Shown: in pieces, positions 44,046 to 52,661 of the stretch | How the letters are laid out: every line of letters begins with the position of its first letter | How positions within the stretch are numbered: position 1 is the stretch's first letter | Source: Pseudomonas sp. JM0905a | Lineage (GTDB): Bacteria; Pseudomonadota; Gammaproteobacteria; Pseudomonadales; Pseudomonadaceae | Assembly: GCF_014700075.1 (NCBI RefSeq) | Contig: NZ_JACXBU010000015.1 | Coordinates: forward strand, 26,991 to 90,990 | DNA length: 64,000 bases | Direction of reading: 5' to 3' | Position numbers and translations under genes: made by a program | The notes under the pieces: model-generated | The model's database searches: none | The model's input: only the letters and a program-made list of their open reading frames with translations | Told to the model about the DNA's origin: nothing

Positions 44046-44459
44046 ATGCTGCTGATCTCCAACAGCGTCCACCTGCCTGACGACGAAATCGAACTGACCG
44101 CCATCCGCGCCCAGGGTGCCGGCGGACAGAACGTCAACAAGGTGTCCAGTGCAATGCACCTGCGCTTCGACATCCGCGCTTCATCTCTGCCGGATTTCTA
44201 CAAGGAACGCCTGCTGCAACTGCGCGACAGCCGCATCACCGGCGAAGGCGTGATCATCATCAAGGCCCAGCAATACCGCACCCAGGAACAGAACCGGGCC
44301 GACGCCCTGGAACGCCTGGCAGAACTCATCCGCAGCGTGGCGAAAGTGCAGAAGGCGCGACGGCCGACCAAGCCCACGCTGGGGTCGAAGAAACGGCGGC
44401 TGGAAGGAAAGGCCAAGCGAGGGGAGATAAAGGCGGGCAGGGGGAAGGTGGATTATTGA
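44046..44459 (+). CDS. arfB: Alternative ribosome-rescue factor ArfB
   Basis: A 137-residue peptidyl-tRNA hydrolase that frees ribosomes stalled on non-stop mRNA. The GGQ catalytic motif is at residues 26-28 ([16 protein letters not shown]). The C-terminal ~35 residues are strongly basic ([20 protein letters not shown] in part), the tail that enters the empty mRNA channel. Length is typical of the ArfB/YaeJ class and much shorter than RF1/RF2. Start ATG 44046. It converges with the aminotransferase gene, with a hairpin between. Confidence 0.95.
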   Translation: MLLISNSVHLPDDEIELTAIRAQGAGGQNVNKVSSAMHLRFDIRASSLPDFYKERLLQLRDSRITGEGVIIIKAQQYRTQEQNRADALERLAELIRSVAKVQKARRPTKPTLGSKKRRLEGKAKRGEIKAGRGKVDY

Positions 44460-44469
44460 ACGAGGGCTT

Positions 44470-44493
44470 GCCCTCTCCCTTTCGGGAGAGGGC
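44470..44493. terminator. Hairpin between arfB and phhC
   Basis: A perfect 10-bp stem (GCCCTCTCCC with GGGAGAGGGC) and a TTTC loop between two convergent stop codons. It lacks a T run; it may stop both transcripts weakly or be another dispersed repeat. Confidence 0.5.
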
Positions 44494-44504
44494 AGCGGGG
44501 GCCC

Positions 44505-45698
44505 TTAGCACACCTTGGTGATTGCCTTGGCCAGATCGTCGATCCGACTGAAGTCCAGACCGGCCACGTTGGCGCGGCCGGTGCTCACCATGTACACGCT
44601 GAACTCGGCACGCAGCTTGGCTACCTGCTCCGGCGAGAGGCCGGTGTAGGAGAACATGCCGCGTTGCTCGCCAATGTGGGCGAAGCGTTCTGCGAGTCCG
44701 AAGGGTTGCAGGGCTTCTACGAGGCCGCGACGCAGGTCGGCGACGCGCTTGCGCATGCCTTCCAGTTCCTCGACCCATTGGGCCTTGAGGGAGGCATCCC
44801 CAAGGATGGTGGCGACCACCGCAGCGCCGTGGGCCGGCGGGGTGGACCACAGGTTGCGGGCGAGGAAGGCCAATTGGCTGCGCACGTCAGTCAGTTTTTC
44901 CGCGTCAGCGGCACAGACGATCAGGGCACCGGTGCGTTCGCGGTAGAGACCGAAGTTCTTCGAGCACGAACTGGTGACCAGCAGTTCCGGCAGCGCTTCG
45001 GCGAACAGGCGCACAGCCCAGGCGTCCTGCTCCAGGCCATCGCCGAAACCCTGGTAGGCGAAGTCGATCAGCGGCAGCAGTTCGCGCGCCTTGACCACTT
45101 CCAGCACCTTGCGCCAGTCGTCCTGGGACAGGTCGAAGCCGGTGGGGTTGTGGCAGCAGGCATGGAGCAACACAACATCGCCCTTGGGCACCTGTTCCAG
45201 GGCTGTGAGCATGGCGTCGACGTCGAGGCGATTGGTCGCATCCACGTAGGGATAGTGGGCAACCTTGATGCCGGCGCCAGCGAAGATGGTTTCGTGGATC
45301 GGCCAGGTCGGGTCGCTCAGCCACACGCCCCGTCCGGGCAGGTTGTGAGTGATGAATTCCGCTGCCAGGCGCAGTGCGCCGGTGCCGCCCGGAGTCTGGG
45401 TAGCACCGGCGCGGCCGGTGGCTTCCAGCCGGTTGCCAGTGCCCAGTACCAGGTCCAGCAGCAGGCGGCCGAAAGCCGCGTCACCGTGGCCACCGACGTA
45501 GGTCTTGGTGGTTTCGGTGTCCACCAGGCGCTGCTCGGCCAGCTTCACCGCATGGGGAATGGGCGTCAGGCCGCGGGCGTCCTTGTAGACGCCCACGCCG
45601 AGGTCGAGCTTGGCCGGGTTGGGGTCCAGACGGTAGGCGTCCATCAAACCGAGGATGGGATCGCCGGGCACCCGGCCCACCTTGGCGAAGTGACTCAT
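44505..45698 (-). CDS. phhC: Aromatic amino acid aminotransferase
   Basis: A 397-residue class I PLP-dependent aminotransferase that transaminates tyrosine/phenylalanine (and aspartate). The PLP-lysine lies in [27 protein letters not shown] and the substrate arginine region near the C-terminus ([13 protein letters not shown]) are present. ATG 45698 overlaps the phhB stop by 4 nt. Being third in phhABC, it would remove the amino group of tyrosine made by PhhA. Broad tyrB-like specificity is possible. Confidence 0.93.
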   Translation of the reverse strand: MSHFAKVGRVPGDPILGLMDAYRLDPNPAKLDLGVGVYKDARGLTPIPHAVKLAEQRLVDTETTKTYVGGHGDAAFGRLLLDLVLGTGNRLEATGRAGATQTPGGTGALRLAAEFITHNLPGRGVWLSDPTWPIHETIFAGAGIKVAHYPYVDATNRLDVDAMLTALEQVPKGDVVLLHACCHNPTGFDLSQDDWRKVLEVVKARELLPLIDFAYQGFGDGLEQDAWAVRLFAEALPELLVTSSCSKNFGLYRERTGALIVCAADAEKLTDVRSQLAFLARNLWSTPPAHGAAVVATILGDASLKAQWVEELEGMRKRVADLRRGLVEALQPFGLAERFAHIGEQRGMFSYTGLSPEQVAKLRAEFSVYMVSTGRANVAGLDFSRIDDLAKAITKVC

Positions 45699-46051
45699 TT
45701 ACGGCCCTCGGCGGTCGCCGCTACCTGGTCGGTGCGGGCGGACATGATGAAGTCGTTGCGGTGCAGGCCCTTGGCTTCGTGGCTCCACCAGGTCACGGTG
45801 ACCTTGCCCCACTCAGTGAGCAGGCCTGGGTGGTGCCCTTCTTCCTCGGCGATCGCGCCCACGGCGTTGGTGAAGGCCAGGGCGTAGCGGAAGTTCTTGA
45901 AGCGGAACTCCTTCTCCAGCTGCATGACGCCGTCACGCACTTCGATGTTCCAGTCGGGGATCTGCTTGATCAGCACGGCCAGTTCTTCATCGGATACCAG
46001 CGGGGCGTCGGCGCGGCAGGCTTCGCAATGGGCTTGGGACAGGGCGGTCAT
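45695..46051 (-). CDS. phhB: Pterin-4a-carbinolamine dehydratase
   Basis: A 118-residue enzyme that recycles the pterin cofactor of phenylalanine hydroxylase by dehydrating 4a-hydroxytetrahydropterin. The active-site motif [20 protein letters not shown] carries the conserved His pair, with a later His in THEAKG-like [12 protein letters not shown]. It is coupled to phhC (ATGA overlap). The 119-bp gap from phhA holds a dispersed inverted repeat, unusual inside an operon. Confidence 0.95.
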   Translation of the reverse strand: MTALSQAHCEACRADAPLVSDEELAVLIKQIPDWNIEVRDGVMQLEKEFRFKNFRYALAFTNAVGAIAEEEGHHPGLLTEWGKVTVTWWSHEAKGLHRNDFIMSARTDQVAATAEGRK

Positions 46052-46075
46052 AGGGATTCTCCAGGTAAGGGGTTC

Positions 46076-46163
46076 TGTAGGTAGGCGCCGAGCCTGCTTG
46101 GCCCAACGAGCGGGCCATCAAGCCGGCAATGTCGGGCTTCGCTCCGCTCAGCACCAACCTACG
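46076..46163. repeat. Dispersed inverted repeat, family 1, copy C
   Basis: It begins TGTAGGTAGGCGCCGAGC, has an inner GGCCCAAC...TCGGGCTTCGCTCCGCTC part, and ends CAACCTACGA. It lies between phhA and phhB in the operon and so must be transcribed; the folded RNA may affect mRNA stability. Confidence 0.7.
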
Positions 46164-46170
46164 AATAGCG

Positions 46171-46962
46171 TCAGGCAGCTTTCGGCTTCGGCGGGAACTT
46201 GGGTGCGTGCAGGCCCATGCCCATGGCCTTGTGCACCAGTGCCATGATGTCTTCGTGGGCCAGGTCGAACAGGCGCTTGAGGTCCGGCAGCACAAAGTAC
46301 AGTGGCTGCAGGATGTCGATTCGATACGGGGTGCGCATGCATTCCAGCGGGTCGAAGGCCTGGTGCTCGGGCTCGCCTGACAGAGCGTAGACGGTCTCCT
46401 TCGGCGAGGAGAGGATGCCGCCGCCGTAGATGCGACGACCCTGCGAGGTCTCCATCAAGCCGAATTCGATGGTCATCCAGTACAGGCGGGCGAGGTAGAC
46501 GCGCTCTTCCTTGGTGGCCTTGAGGCCGAGCTTGCCGTAGGTGTGGGTGAACTCGGCGAACCAGGGGTTGGTCAGCAGCGGGCAGTGGCCAAAGATCTCG
46601 TGGAAGATGTCCGGTTCCTGCAGATAGTCCAGCTCCTCCGGGGTGCGGATGAAGGTGGCTACCGGGAATTGCTGGCTGGCCAGCAGTTCGAAGAAGGTCT
46701 GGAAGGGGATCAGTGCCGGGACGCGGGCAACACTCCAGCCGGTGGTGGACTGGAGCACCTTGTTGATTTCGCCCAGTTGCGGAATGCGGTCATGGGGCAG
46801 TCCGAGCTGCTCGATGCCGTCGAAGTATTCCTGGCACGCGCGGCCTTCGATCACCTTCAACTGACGGGTGATCAGGGTGTTCCACACCTGATGCTCGGTT
46901 TCGGGATAGTGGATGAAACCGTTGGCGTCGGGTTCACGGGCCACGTACTGCGTCGCTTTCAT
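46171..46962 (-). CDS. phhA: Phenylalanine 4-monooxygenase
   Basis: A 263-residue non-heme iron, tetrahydropterin-dependent enzyme hydroxylating phenylalanine to tyrosine. The iron ligands are in FHEIFGHCPLL (two His) and in YWMTIEFGL (Glu). The length matches the bacterial single-domain enzyme without the animal regulatory domain. ATG 46962 has an AGGAGG site (CCAGGAGGCCGA) just upstream. It is first in phhABC and diverges from phhR, its known activator in P. aeruginosa. Confidence 0.97.
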   Translation of the reverse strand: MKATQYVAREPDANGFIHYPETEHQVWNTLITRQLKVIEGRACQEYFDGIEQLGLPHDRIPQLGEINKVLQSTTGWSVARVPALIPFQTFFELLASQQFPVATFIRTPEELDYLQEPDIFHEIFGHCPLLTNPWFAEFTHTYGKLGLKATKEERVYLARLYWMTIEFGLMETSQGRRIYGGGILSSPKETVYALSGEPEHQAFDPLECMRTPYRIDILQPLYFVLPDLKRLFDLAHEDIMALVHKAMGMGLHAPKFPPKPKAA

Positions 46963-47073
46963 TCGGCCTCCTGGGAATGGGGCTTCGTTGTTGTGTTGCC
47001 CTATCGATAGCGCAGACCTGGTCGCAACGCAGCAGGGGGGCGGGCTGCAGGAGCATTCACAGGACATTGAAAG

Positions 47074-47091
47074 CGTAAGGAAAACTTTACG
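47074..47091. promoter_or_regulatory. PhhR/TyrR-type box
   Basis: CGTAAG-GAAAAC-TTTACG matches the TyrR-family consensus TGTAAA-N6-TTTACA at 9 of 12 defined positions with correct spacing. It lies between phhA and phhR, about 110 bp upstream of phhA, where PhhR should bind to activate phhABC. Confidence 0.7.
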
Positions 47092-47221
47092 ATGGCGGCG
47101 AGGCGGCCTTGCATCGCCTTGTCGCCGCGCTGAAATGTCACATATTCTTGACGGAAAAATAGGGTCGAGAAGGGAAATTTTCTCTGACTACCCAAGGAAA
47201 AACCCGACCCAGGGGTGCCTG

Positions 47222-48781
47222 ATGCGTATCAAAGTCCATTGCCAGAACCGCGTGGGAATCCTGCGCGACATCCTCAACCTGCTCGTCGATTACGGCATCA
47301 ACGTCAATCGCGGTGAAGTGGGGGGAGACCAGGGCAACGCGATTTATCTGCTTTGCCCGAACATGATCAACCTGCAATTGCAGTCCCTGCGGCCGAAGCT
47401 GGAAGCCATTCCGGGTGTGTTTGGCGTCAAGCGTGTGGGCCTGATGCCCAGCGAGCGTCGCCACCTGGAGCTGAATGCGCTGCTCGGTGCGTTGGACTTT
47501 CCGGTGCTGTCCATCGACATGGGCGGTTCCATCGTCGCTGCCAACCGCGCCGCCGCCCAGTTGCTCGGTGTGCGGGTGGACGAAGTGCCGGGCATCCCCC
47601 TGGCGCGCTATGTCGAGGACTTCGACCTACCGGAACTGGTGCGCGCCAACAAGGCGCGCATCAACGGCCTGCGGATCAAGATCAAGAACGACACCTTCCT
47701 CGCCGACATCGCGCCGCTGCAATCCGAACACGACGAAAGCGAAGCCCTGGCCGGCGCCGTGCTCACGTTGCACCGCGCCGACCGTGTGGGCGAGCGCATC
47801 TATAACGTGCGCAAGCACGAGCTGCGCGGCTTCGACAGCATCTTCCAGAGCTCCAGGGTGATGGCCGCCGTGGTACGCGAGGCCCGCCGCATGGCGCCCC
47901 TGGATGCACCGCTGCTGATCGAAGGCGAGACCGGCACCGGCAAGGAGCTGCTGGCCCGCGCCTGCCACCTGGCAAGCCCGCGCGGCCAGTCGCCGTTCAT
48001 GGCGCTGAACTGCGCCGGCCTGCCGGAATCCATGGCCGAAACCGAGCTGTTCGGCTACGGTCCCGGCGCCTTTGAGGGAGCCCGGCCTGAAGGCAAGCTG
48101 GGCCTGCTGGAACTCACCGCCGGCGGCACGTTGTTCCTCGATGGCGTCGGCGAGATGAGCCCGCGCCTGCAGGCCAAGCTGCTGCGCTTCCTGCAGGACG
48201 GCTGCTTCCGCCGGGTAGGCAGCGATGAAGAGGTTTACCTGGATGTGCGGGTGATCTGCGCCACCCAGGTGGACCTTTCCGAGCTCTGCTCCCGTGGTGA
48301 GTTCCGCCAGGACCTCTATCACCGCCTGAACGTGCTGTCGCTGCATATCCCGCCGCTGCGCGAATGCCTCGACGGACTGCCGCCGCTGGTGGAGCACTTC
48401 CTCGATTCGGCCAGCCGGCAGATCGGCTGCAGCCTGCCGAAGCTGGCGCCGCAAGTGCTGGACAAGCTCGGTCACTACCACTGGCCGGGCAATGTGCGAC
48501 AGCTGGAGAACGTGCTGTTCCAGGCGGTTTCCCTGTGCGACGGCGGCACCGTTCGTCCTGAACACATCCGCCTGCCCGACTACGGCGCGCCGCAGCCGTT
48601 GGGCGACTTCTCACTGGACGGCGGGCTGGATGTGATCATCGGCCGCTTCGAAAAGGCGGTGCTGGAACGGCTCTACGCCGAGCATCCGAGCAGCCGCCTG
48701 CTGGGCAAGCGGCTCGGGGTTTCCCATACCACCATTGCCAACAAGCTGAAGCTGCACGGGTTGGGGAAGGAAGAGAGTTAG
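47222..48781 (+). CDS. phhR: Aromatic amino acid regulator PhhR
   Basis: A 519-residue TyrR/PhhR-family regulator: N-terminal ACT domain (RIKVHCQNRVGILRDILNLL), PAS domain (about 80-190), AAA+ domain with Walker A GETGTGKE at about residues 235-242 and Walker B GGTLFLDGVGE, and a C-terminal Fis-like helix-turn-helix (RLLGKRLGVSHTTIANKLK). The sigma-54 contact motif GAFTGA reads GAFEGA, so classic sigma-54 activation is doubtful, as in TyrR. It diverges from phhA. A strong terminator follows 100 bp after the stop. Confidence 0.95.
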   Translation: MRIKVHCQNRVGILRDILNLLVDYGINVNRGEVGGDQGNAIYLLCPNMINLQLQSLRPKLEAIPGVFGVKRVGLMPSERRHLELNALLGALDFPVLSIDMGGSIVAANRAAAQLLGVRVDEVPGIPLARYVEDFDLPELVRANKARINGLRIKIKNDTFLADIAPLQSEHDESEALAGAVLTLHRADRVGERIYNVRKHELRGFDSIFQSSRVMAAVVREARRMAPLDAPLLIEGETGTGKELLARACHLASPRGQSPFMALNCAGLPESMAETELFGYGPGAFEGARPEGKLGLLELTAGGTLFLDGVGEMSPRLQAKLLRFLQDGCFRRVGSDEEVYLDVRVICATQVDLSELCSRGEFRQDLYHRLNVLSLHIPPLRECLDGLPPLVEHFLDSASRQIGCSLPKLAPQVLDKLGHYHWPGNVRQLENVLFQAVSLCDGGTVRPEHIRLPDYGAPQPLGDFSLDGGLDVIIGRFEKAVLERLYAEHPSSRLLGKRLGVSHTTIANKLKLHGLGKEES

Positions 48782-48887
48782 ACCATCGTTGAATGGATCG
48801 AGGGAGGTCGGGCGCGTAAAAAGAGTCCTGTCTGAATCTTGCGTGATGCGGACACAAGCGTTTCTGACATTCCTCTCCCGGAATGAT

Positions 48888-48920
48888 TGGGCGGGCGGCC
48901 AACTGGTCGCCCATTTTTTT
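48888..48920 (+). terminator. phhR terminator
   Basis: TGGGCG pairs with CGCCCA, with an inner GGCC/GGT pairing, and is followed by a run of seven T. It lies about 105 nt after the phhR stop. Confidence 0.75.
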
Positions 48921-48991
48921 GCCTACGATTTTTGAGTGCGTAGGCTGAATGTCGCCTATCACATCCAACAGCGTGGCCATGCCCAGCACCG

Positions 48992-49025
48992 GTGTGCGAT
49001 TTCAATCTCCAATGAAATCGCACAC
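48992..49025. other. Perfect 13-bp inverted repeat near cmoB end
   Basis: GTGTGCGATTTCA (48992-49004) and its exact complement (49013-49025) enclose an 8-nt loop, 13 nt past the cmoB stop. On the minus strand it is a hairpin after cmoB without a T run; it may be a cmoB transcript end or another dispersed palindrome. Confidence 0.6.
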
Positions 49026-49037
49026 AGAATTAGTAGA

Positions 49038-50006
49038 TCAGGGTTTGCGCGCGAGCATCACGGCGCGGGCCGGTGCCGGGAGGCCTTCGATGGTGCGGCT
49101 GTGGTCGGCGGGGTCGAGGAATTCGGGCAGCGACTGGTAGCGCATCCAGTCGGTGCTGCGTTGCTCGTCCACGCTGGTGTAGCTGACATCCACGCAACGG
49201 ACGTCCACGTAGCCCGCGCGGCGCAGCCACAATTCCAGGGCCGGCACCGAAGGCAGGAACCAGACGTTGCGCATTTGCGCGTAGCGATCCTCGGGCACCA
49301 GCACCTGCTGGGCGTCGCCTTCTACCACCAGGGTTTCCAGCACCAGCTCGCCGCCGCGACGCAGGCAGTCCTTGAGGTCGAACAGATGGTCGATGGGCGA
49401 GCGTCGGTGGTAGAGCACGCCCATGGAGAACACGGTATCGAAGCCTTCCAGCTTTGGCGGCAGTTCTTCCAGCGCAAGCGGCAGGTGCCAGGCGGGGAGG
49501 TCGGGCAGGAAGTGCTTCATGGCCAGGAACTGGCAGAAGAACAGCCAGTTGGGATCGACGCCCACCACGCAGTCAGCGCCTGCGCCCAGCATGCGCCACT
49601 GGTAGTAGCCGTTGCCGCAGCCGACATCCAGTACGCGGCGCCCGCGCAGGTCCAGATGCGGAGCGACCCGCGACCACTTCCAGTCCGAACGCCATTCGGT
49701 ATCGACGTGCACACCGAACACGTCGAAGGGGCCTTTGCGCCAGGGAATCAGCCCCTGTAGCGCGGTTTTCAGCGCGACTCGCGTGGCGTCGTCACAAGGG
49801 CCGTCGAGCAGGAAGCGCTGCGCCAGTTCCACCTGCTGTGGTTGCAAGGGCGGTAGGGCATTGACCGCCGCGCCCCAGCGCTCGAGGTCGCCGTGGCCGA
49901 CTGCCAGCTTGGCGTCGAGTTGCGCGGGCAGGTCGGCTGCCCAGTCCTGCAGGTTTGTGCCCGCCAGTCGTTGTTGCAGGGCGTCGAGGTCCAGCGTTCG
50001 AATCAT
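49038..50006 (-). CDS. cmoB: tRNA U34 carboxymethyltransferase
   Basis: A 322-residue enzyme that transfers a carboxymethyl group from carboxy-SAM to 5-hydroxyuridine at tRNA position 34, making cmo5U. The SAM-type motif I is [16 protein letters not shown]; the family segments [20 protein letters not shown] and [16 protein letters not shown] are intact. ATG 50006 overlaps the cmoA stop by 4 nt. CmoA, encoded just upstream, supplies its unusual cofactor. Confidence 0.96.
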   Translation of the reverse strand: MIRTLDLDALQQRLAGTNLQDWAADLPAQLDAKLAVGHGDLERWGAAVNALPPLQPQQVELAQRFLLDGPCDDATRVALKTALQGLIPWRKGPFDVFGVHVDTEWRSDWKWSRVAPHLDLRGRRVLDVGCGNGYYQWRMLGAGADCVVGVDPNWLFFCQFLAMKHFLPDLPAWHLPLALEELPPKLEGFDTVFSMGVLYHRRSPIDHLFDLKDCLRRGGELVLETLVVEGDAQQVLVPEDRYAQMRNVWFLPSVPALELWLRRAGYVDVRCVDVSYTSVDEQRSTDWMRYQSLPEFLDPADHSRTIEGLPAPARAVMLARKP

Positions 50007-50746
50007 GGCAGGGCGATCAGCGAAGCGAAGTTAAGGCACTGGAACCAGGGCACGACCTTGGAGAATCCCGCCGCCAGCAGGCGTTCGCGGTGTTCTTCCA
50101 GGCTGTCCGGGTGCATGACGTTTTCCAGCGCGCTGCGTTTCTGGGCGATTTCCAGTTCGCTGTAGCCATTGGCACGCTTGAAGGCGACGTGCAGGTCGGT
50201 GAGCAACTGGTGCTCGTCGGCATCTTCGAAGCGCAGCTTCTCCGAGAGGATCAGCGCGCCGCCCGGCAGCAGCGCCTGGCGAATGCGGCCAAGGAGCGGG
50301 GTGCGGTGCTCGCGGGGTACGAACTGCAGGGTGAAGTTCATCGCCACCAGGGAGCAGGGCTGGAAGTTCAGGGCGAGGATGTCGGCCTCGACCACTTCCA
50401 CCGGCAGCAGCTCCTGGAACATGGCGTCCTGGGCATGTAGGTATTCGCGGCAGCGATCCACCATGGCGCTGGAGTTATCCACAGCGATGACCTTGCAACC
50501 GTGGGTCTTCACATGGCGGCGCAGGGCCTGGGTCACAGCACCGAGGGAGCTGCCCAGGTCATACAGCGGGGTATTGGGCTGGGCGAACTGCGCCGCCAGC
50601 ACGCCGATGTTCTCGACAATGGTGGGATAACCCGGAACCGAGCGCTTGATCATGTCCGGAAAGACCCGGACCACGTCTTCATTGAAGGCGAAGTCGGCGA
50701 CTTGGGCCTGGGGATTGGCGTAGATGCGATCGGGACTTTCGGTCAC
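50003..50746 (-). CDS. cmoA: Carboxy-S-adenosylmethionine synthase
   Basis: A 247-residue enzyme that makes carboxy-SAM from SAM and prephenate for tRNA wobble modification. The nucleotide motif is [16 protein letters not shown], with [17 protein letters not shown] and LNFTLQF-type [13 protein letters not shown] following. The start is GTG 50746 (TESPDRIYA), at the normal N-terminus. It forms an operon with cmoB through a 4-nt overlap. Confidence 0.96.
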   Translation of the reverse strand: MTESPDRIYANPQAQVADFAFNEDVVRVFPDMIKRSVPGYPTIVENIGVLAAQFAQPNTPLYDLGSSLGAVTQALRRHVKTHGCKVIAVDNSSAMVDRCREYLHAQDAMFQELLPVEVVEADILALNFQPCSLVAMNFTLQFVPREHRTPLLGRIRQALLPGGALILSEKLRFEDADEHQLLTDLHVAFKRANGYSELEIAQKRSALENVMHPDSLEEHRERLLAAGFSKVVPWFQCLNFASLIALP

Positions 50747-50811
50747 GGGCCGGTACCAGCAAGGGAAAAGGCCGGCATTCTAGCGGACTGCGCGACGCGG
50801 CCAAACCTCCC

Positions 50812-51384
50812 TCACTTCAGCTGATCGGAAAAGAACTCTCCCGCACCCTGCAACGGCCCCAGCGGGTTGCGCTTGACCTCGTGACGGCGGATGTTCGGCT
50901 CGCCATTGCTCACCTTGTGCACCAGCACGTCATCCACCAGCACGAACACCGCGCGGAACACCCAGCCCTGAAGCTCGCGGTTCTTGCGGAAGTTGAAGAC
51001 GTCCGCCCAGAAGCTGCCCACTCGCTGGGTATCGGTCTTGGTGAACTCGAAGGCGTAGCCAATGCAGCGATCCTTGGCTTCCAGGCACTTCATCAAGCCT
51101 TCGGGCAGGTAGTCGATGGGCACGTTGGGCTGGACGAACATCAGGCGCACGTCGATGAACGAGAGCATCTTGCCGTTCCCTTCGATCAGCGGATCGAAGC
51201 CCAATGAAAACAGCTCAGGGCGTGTCGTTCGGCCTGGGACCGCTTGTGAATAGCGGGCTTCCGCATCGGAGTAACTGCGAAATGGCGACAGGACTTCAGC
51301 TCGCTCGCTGGGCAGCAGACTACCGCAACCTGCGATAGCAACTGCACAGCACAGCAAGCTCCACAGTCGAACCAGGTTACCCAT
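50812..51384 (-). CDS. Hypothetical lipoprotein
   Basis: A 190-residue protein with a signal peptide (LWSLLCCAVAIAGC) and a lipobox IAGC, so it is probably lipidated. The mature part includes PGRTTRPELFSLGFDP, which resembles the start of SmpA/OmlA-like folds, and a C-terminal beta-rich stretch (WVFRAVFVLVDDVLVHKVSNG in part). No function can be given. It stands between cmoA and the YhhN gene, all on the same strand but with sizeable gaps. Confidence 0.75.
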   Translation of the reverse strand: MGNLVRLWSLLCCAVAIAGCGSLLPSERAEVLSPFRSYSDAEARYSQAVPGRTTRPELFSLGFDPLIEGNGKMLSFIDVRLMFVQPNVPIDYLPEGLMKCLEAKDRCIGYAFEFTKTDTQRVGSFWADVFNFRKNRELQGWVFRAVFVLVDDVLVHKVSNGEPNIRRHEVKRNPLGPLQGAGEFFSDQLK

Positions 51385-51410
51385 TACACGCTCCCCGTTT
51401 AAGTGTCCGC

Positions 51411-52100
51411 CTATTTGCTATAGCCGATTTCCCGGGATGGCGCTGACGGTTTTTTTCGGGAAGGTACGGAGCTCAACATGGCCACGACGGAGGCTGCGAT
51501 TCCCCATTGGCCCAACCAATAGCTGAGGATGATCAGGTAGCTCGCGCCACTGAAGGGGGAGACGAAACGGTTGATGCCGATCAGGCTGTCCGACACTACG
51601 AAGAGAGCCGCGCCGCCCGCTGCCAGCAGTGCCGATTGGCGGTCGAGATCGTGTCCCAGGCGGGCCAGGGCGCGCCAAAGCATGGCGCTGATGGCCATTG
51701 CGTAGCAGGCGACTGGGAGCAGCAGGGCGCCAAGCCCGCCCGAGGCGAGCAGGGCGAAGATGGCAGCGCCGCAGCCAGCGGCCACCAGCAGCGCGAGCGG
51801 AGCCAGTCGGCGCGTGTCCAGCAGGTAGGCGCGCAGGTAGGCCAGGTGGGCAAGGAGGAAGGCGCCGAGGCCGAACACGAACAGGTCGGCCGGCCATTCC
51901 AGCAGCATGTCGCCGAGCAGGGAGAGCACGAGGCCGATGGCGATCCAGCGGCGATAGGCACCAGCGGGCGCACGACGCAGCCAGATCAACAGCGCGATGA
52001 CAGGGATCGGTTTGCTGATGAAGCACAACCAGTCGAGGTCCAGCGCGAGTCCGCCGAGAAAGGCCAGTGCGCCGGCGAGTCCGAAGATCAGGGTTCCCAT
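51411..52100 (-). CDS. YhhN-family membrane protein (lysoplasmalogenase-like)
   Basis: A 229-residue multi-pass inner-membrane protein with about eight hydrophobic segments. Family cues are FISKPIPVIALLIWL near the N-terminus, GLVLSLLGDMLLEWP with a conserved GD, and a later VVSDSLIGINRF. Animal members (TMEM86) hydrolyse lysoplasmalogens; the bacterial role is not settled. ATG 52100. A Lys/Ser/Pro-rich tail ends it. Confidence 0.85.
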   Translation of the reverse strand: MGTLIFGLAGALAFLGGLALDLDWLCFISKPIPVIALLIWLRRAPAGAYRRWIAIGLVLSLLGDMLLEWPADLFVFGLGAFLLAHLAYLRAYLLDTRRLAPLALLVAAGCGAAIFALLASGGLGALLLPVACYAMAISAMLWRALARLGHDLDRQSALLAAGGAALFVVSDSLIGINRFVSPFSGASYLIILSYWLGQWGIAASVVAMLSSVPSRKKPSAPSREIGYSK

Positions 52101-52191
52101 GAATGCTCCTGCGAGTCCGTCAGGGCATCACTATGGAAAGGTGCCGCTGCGCCCGCCAGGCGGCAGACGCCAACGGCGCAGTCATTTGGCG

Positions 52192-52596
52192 CTACTTGAC
52201 TCTGATCTGGCAGTCGAAGCTTTCCGCCGGCGCCACGTCGGTCTCCCAGGGGCGCTGGTAGTCCAGGCGCAAGCGACCTTCGCCCGGCTGGCTGGCCTTG
52301 AAGCGCCAGGTGGATTGCCCGGCGCTGCCCACGAGACCGGCATCCTCCGGCGTCGAGTAGACCTCCGGGCCGAGGCTCTGCAGCACGTTGGTGGCGGCAT
52401 CGCGCATTACCCAGCGGAAGCCGGTGGTGGGATTGCTCGGCAGGGTCAGCACCAGGGGTTGGCCCTGGCTGAGGGACAGTGGGCAATCATCCCGCTGGTC
52501 CTGGACCACAACCGGGCCGGTCTTCTGTTGGGTGCAGGCGGCGAGCAGGGCGAGGCCCAGGGGCAACAGCAGGCGAGGGGAGGGAACGAGGGACAT
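52192..52596 (-). CDS. icp: Chagasin-type cysteine protease inhibitor, lipoprotein
   Basis: A 134-residue member of inhibitor family I42. A signal peptide with lipobox LAAC is followed by a beta-sandwich domain containing the chagasin loop NPTTGFRW and a later YQRPWE-type loop, both part of the protease-binding edge. It should inhibit papain-like cysteine proteases at the envelope. ATG 52596 has GGAG upstream. Position next to asrA matches P. aeruginosa PA0778. LapG is a cysteine protease too, but of another fold, so a link is not implied. Confidence 0.88.
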   Translation of the reverse strand: MSLVPSPRLLLPLGLALLAACTQQKTGPVVVQDQRDDCPLSLSQGQPLVLTLPSNPTTGFRWVMRDAATNVLQSLGPEVYSTPEDAGLVGSAGQSTWRFKASQPGEGRLRLDYQRPWETDVAPAESFDCQIRVK

Positions 52597-52661
52597 CGGA
52601 GGCTCCATCGGTCAAGGGCGGGGTCAGCATAACGGCTGACCCCGCCCTTGCGTAGGGCCTG

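Noticed and set aside
46963..47073. Sigma-54 promoter for phhA
   Set aside because: I could not find a GG-N10-GC element with the TGGCAC/TTGCA form in the right orientation.
52192..52596. The chagasin-type inhibitor as a regulator of LapG
   Set aside because: LapG has a transglutaminase-like fold rather than papain-like, and the genes are 36 kb apart.
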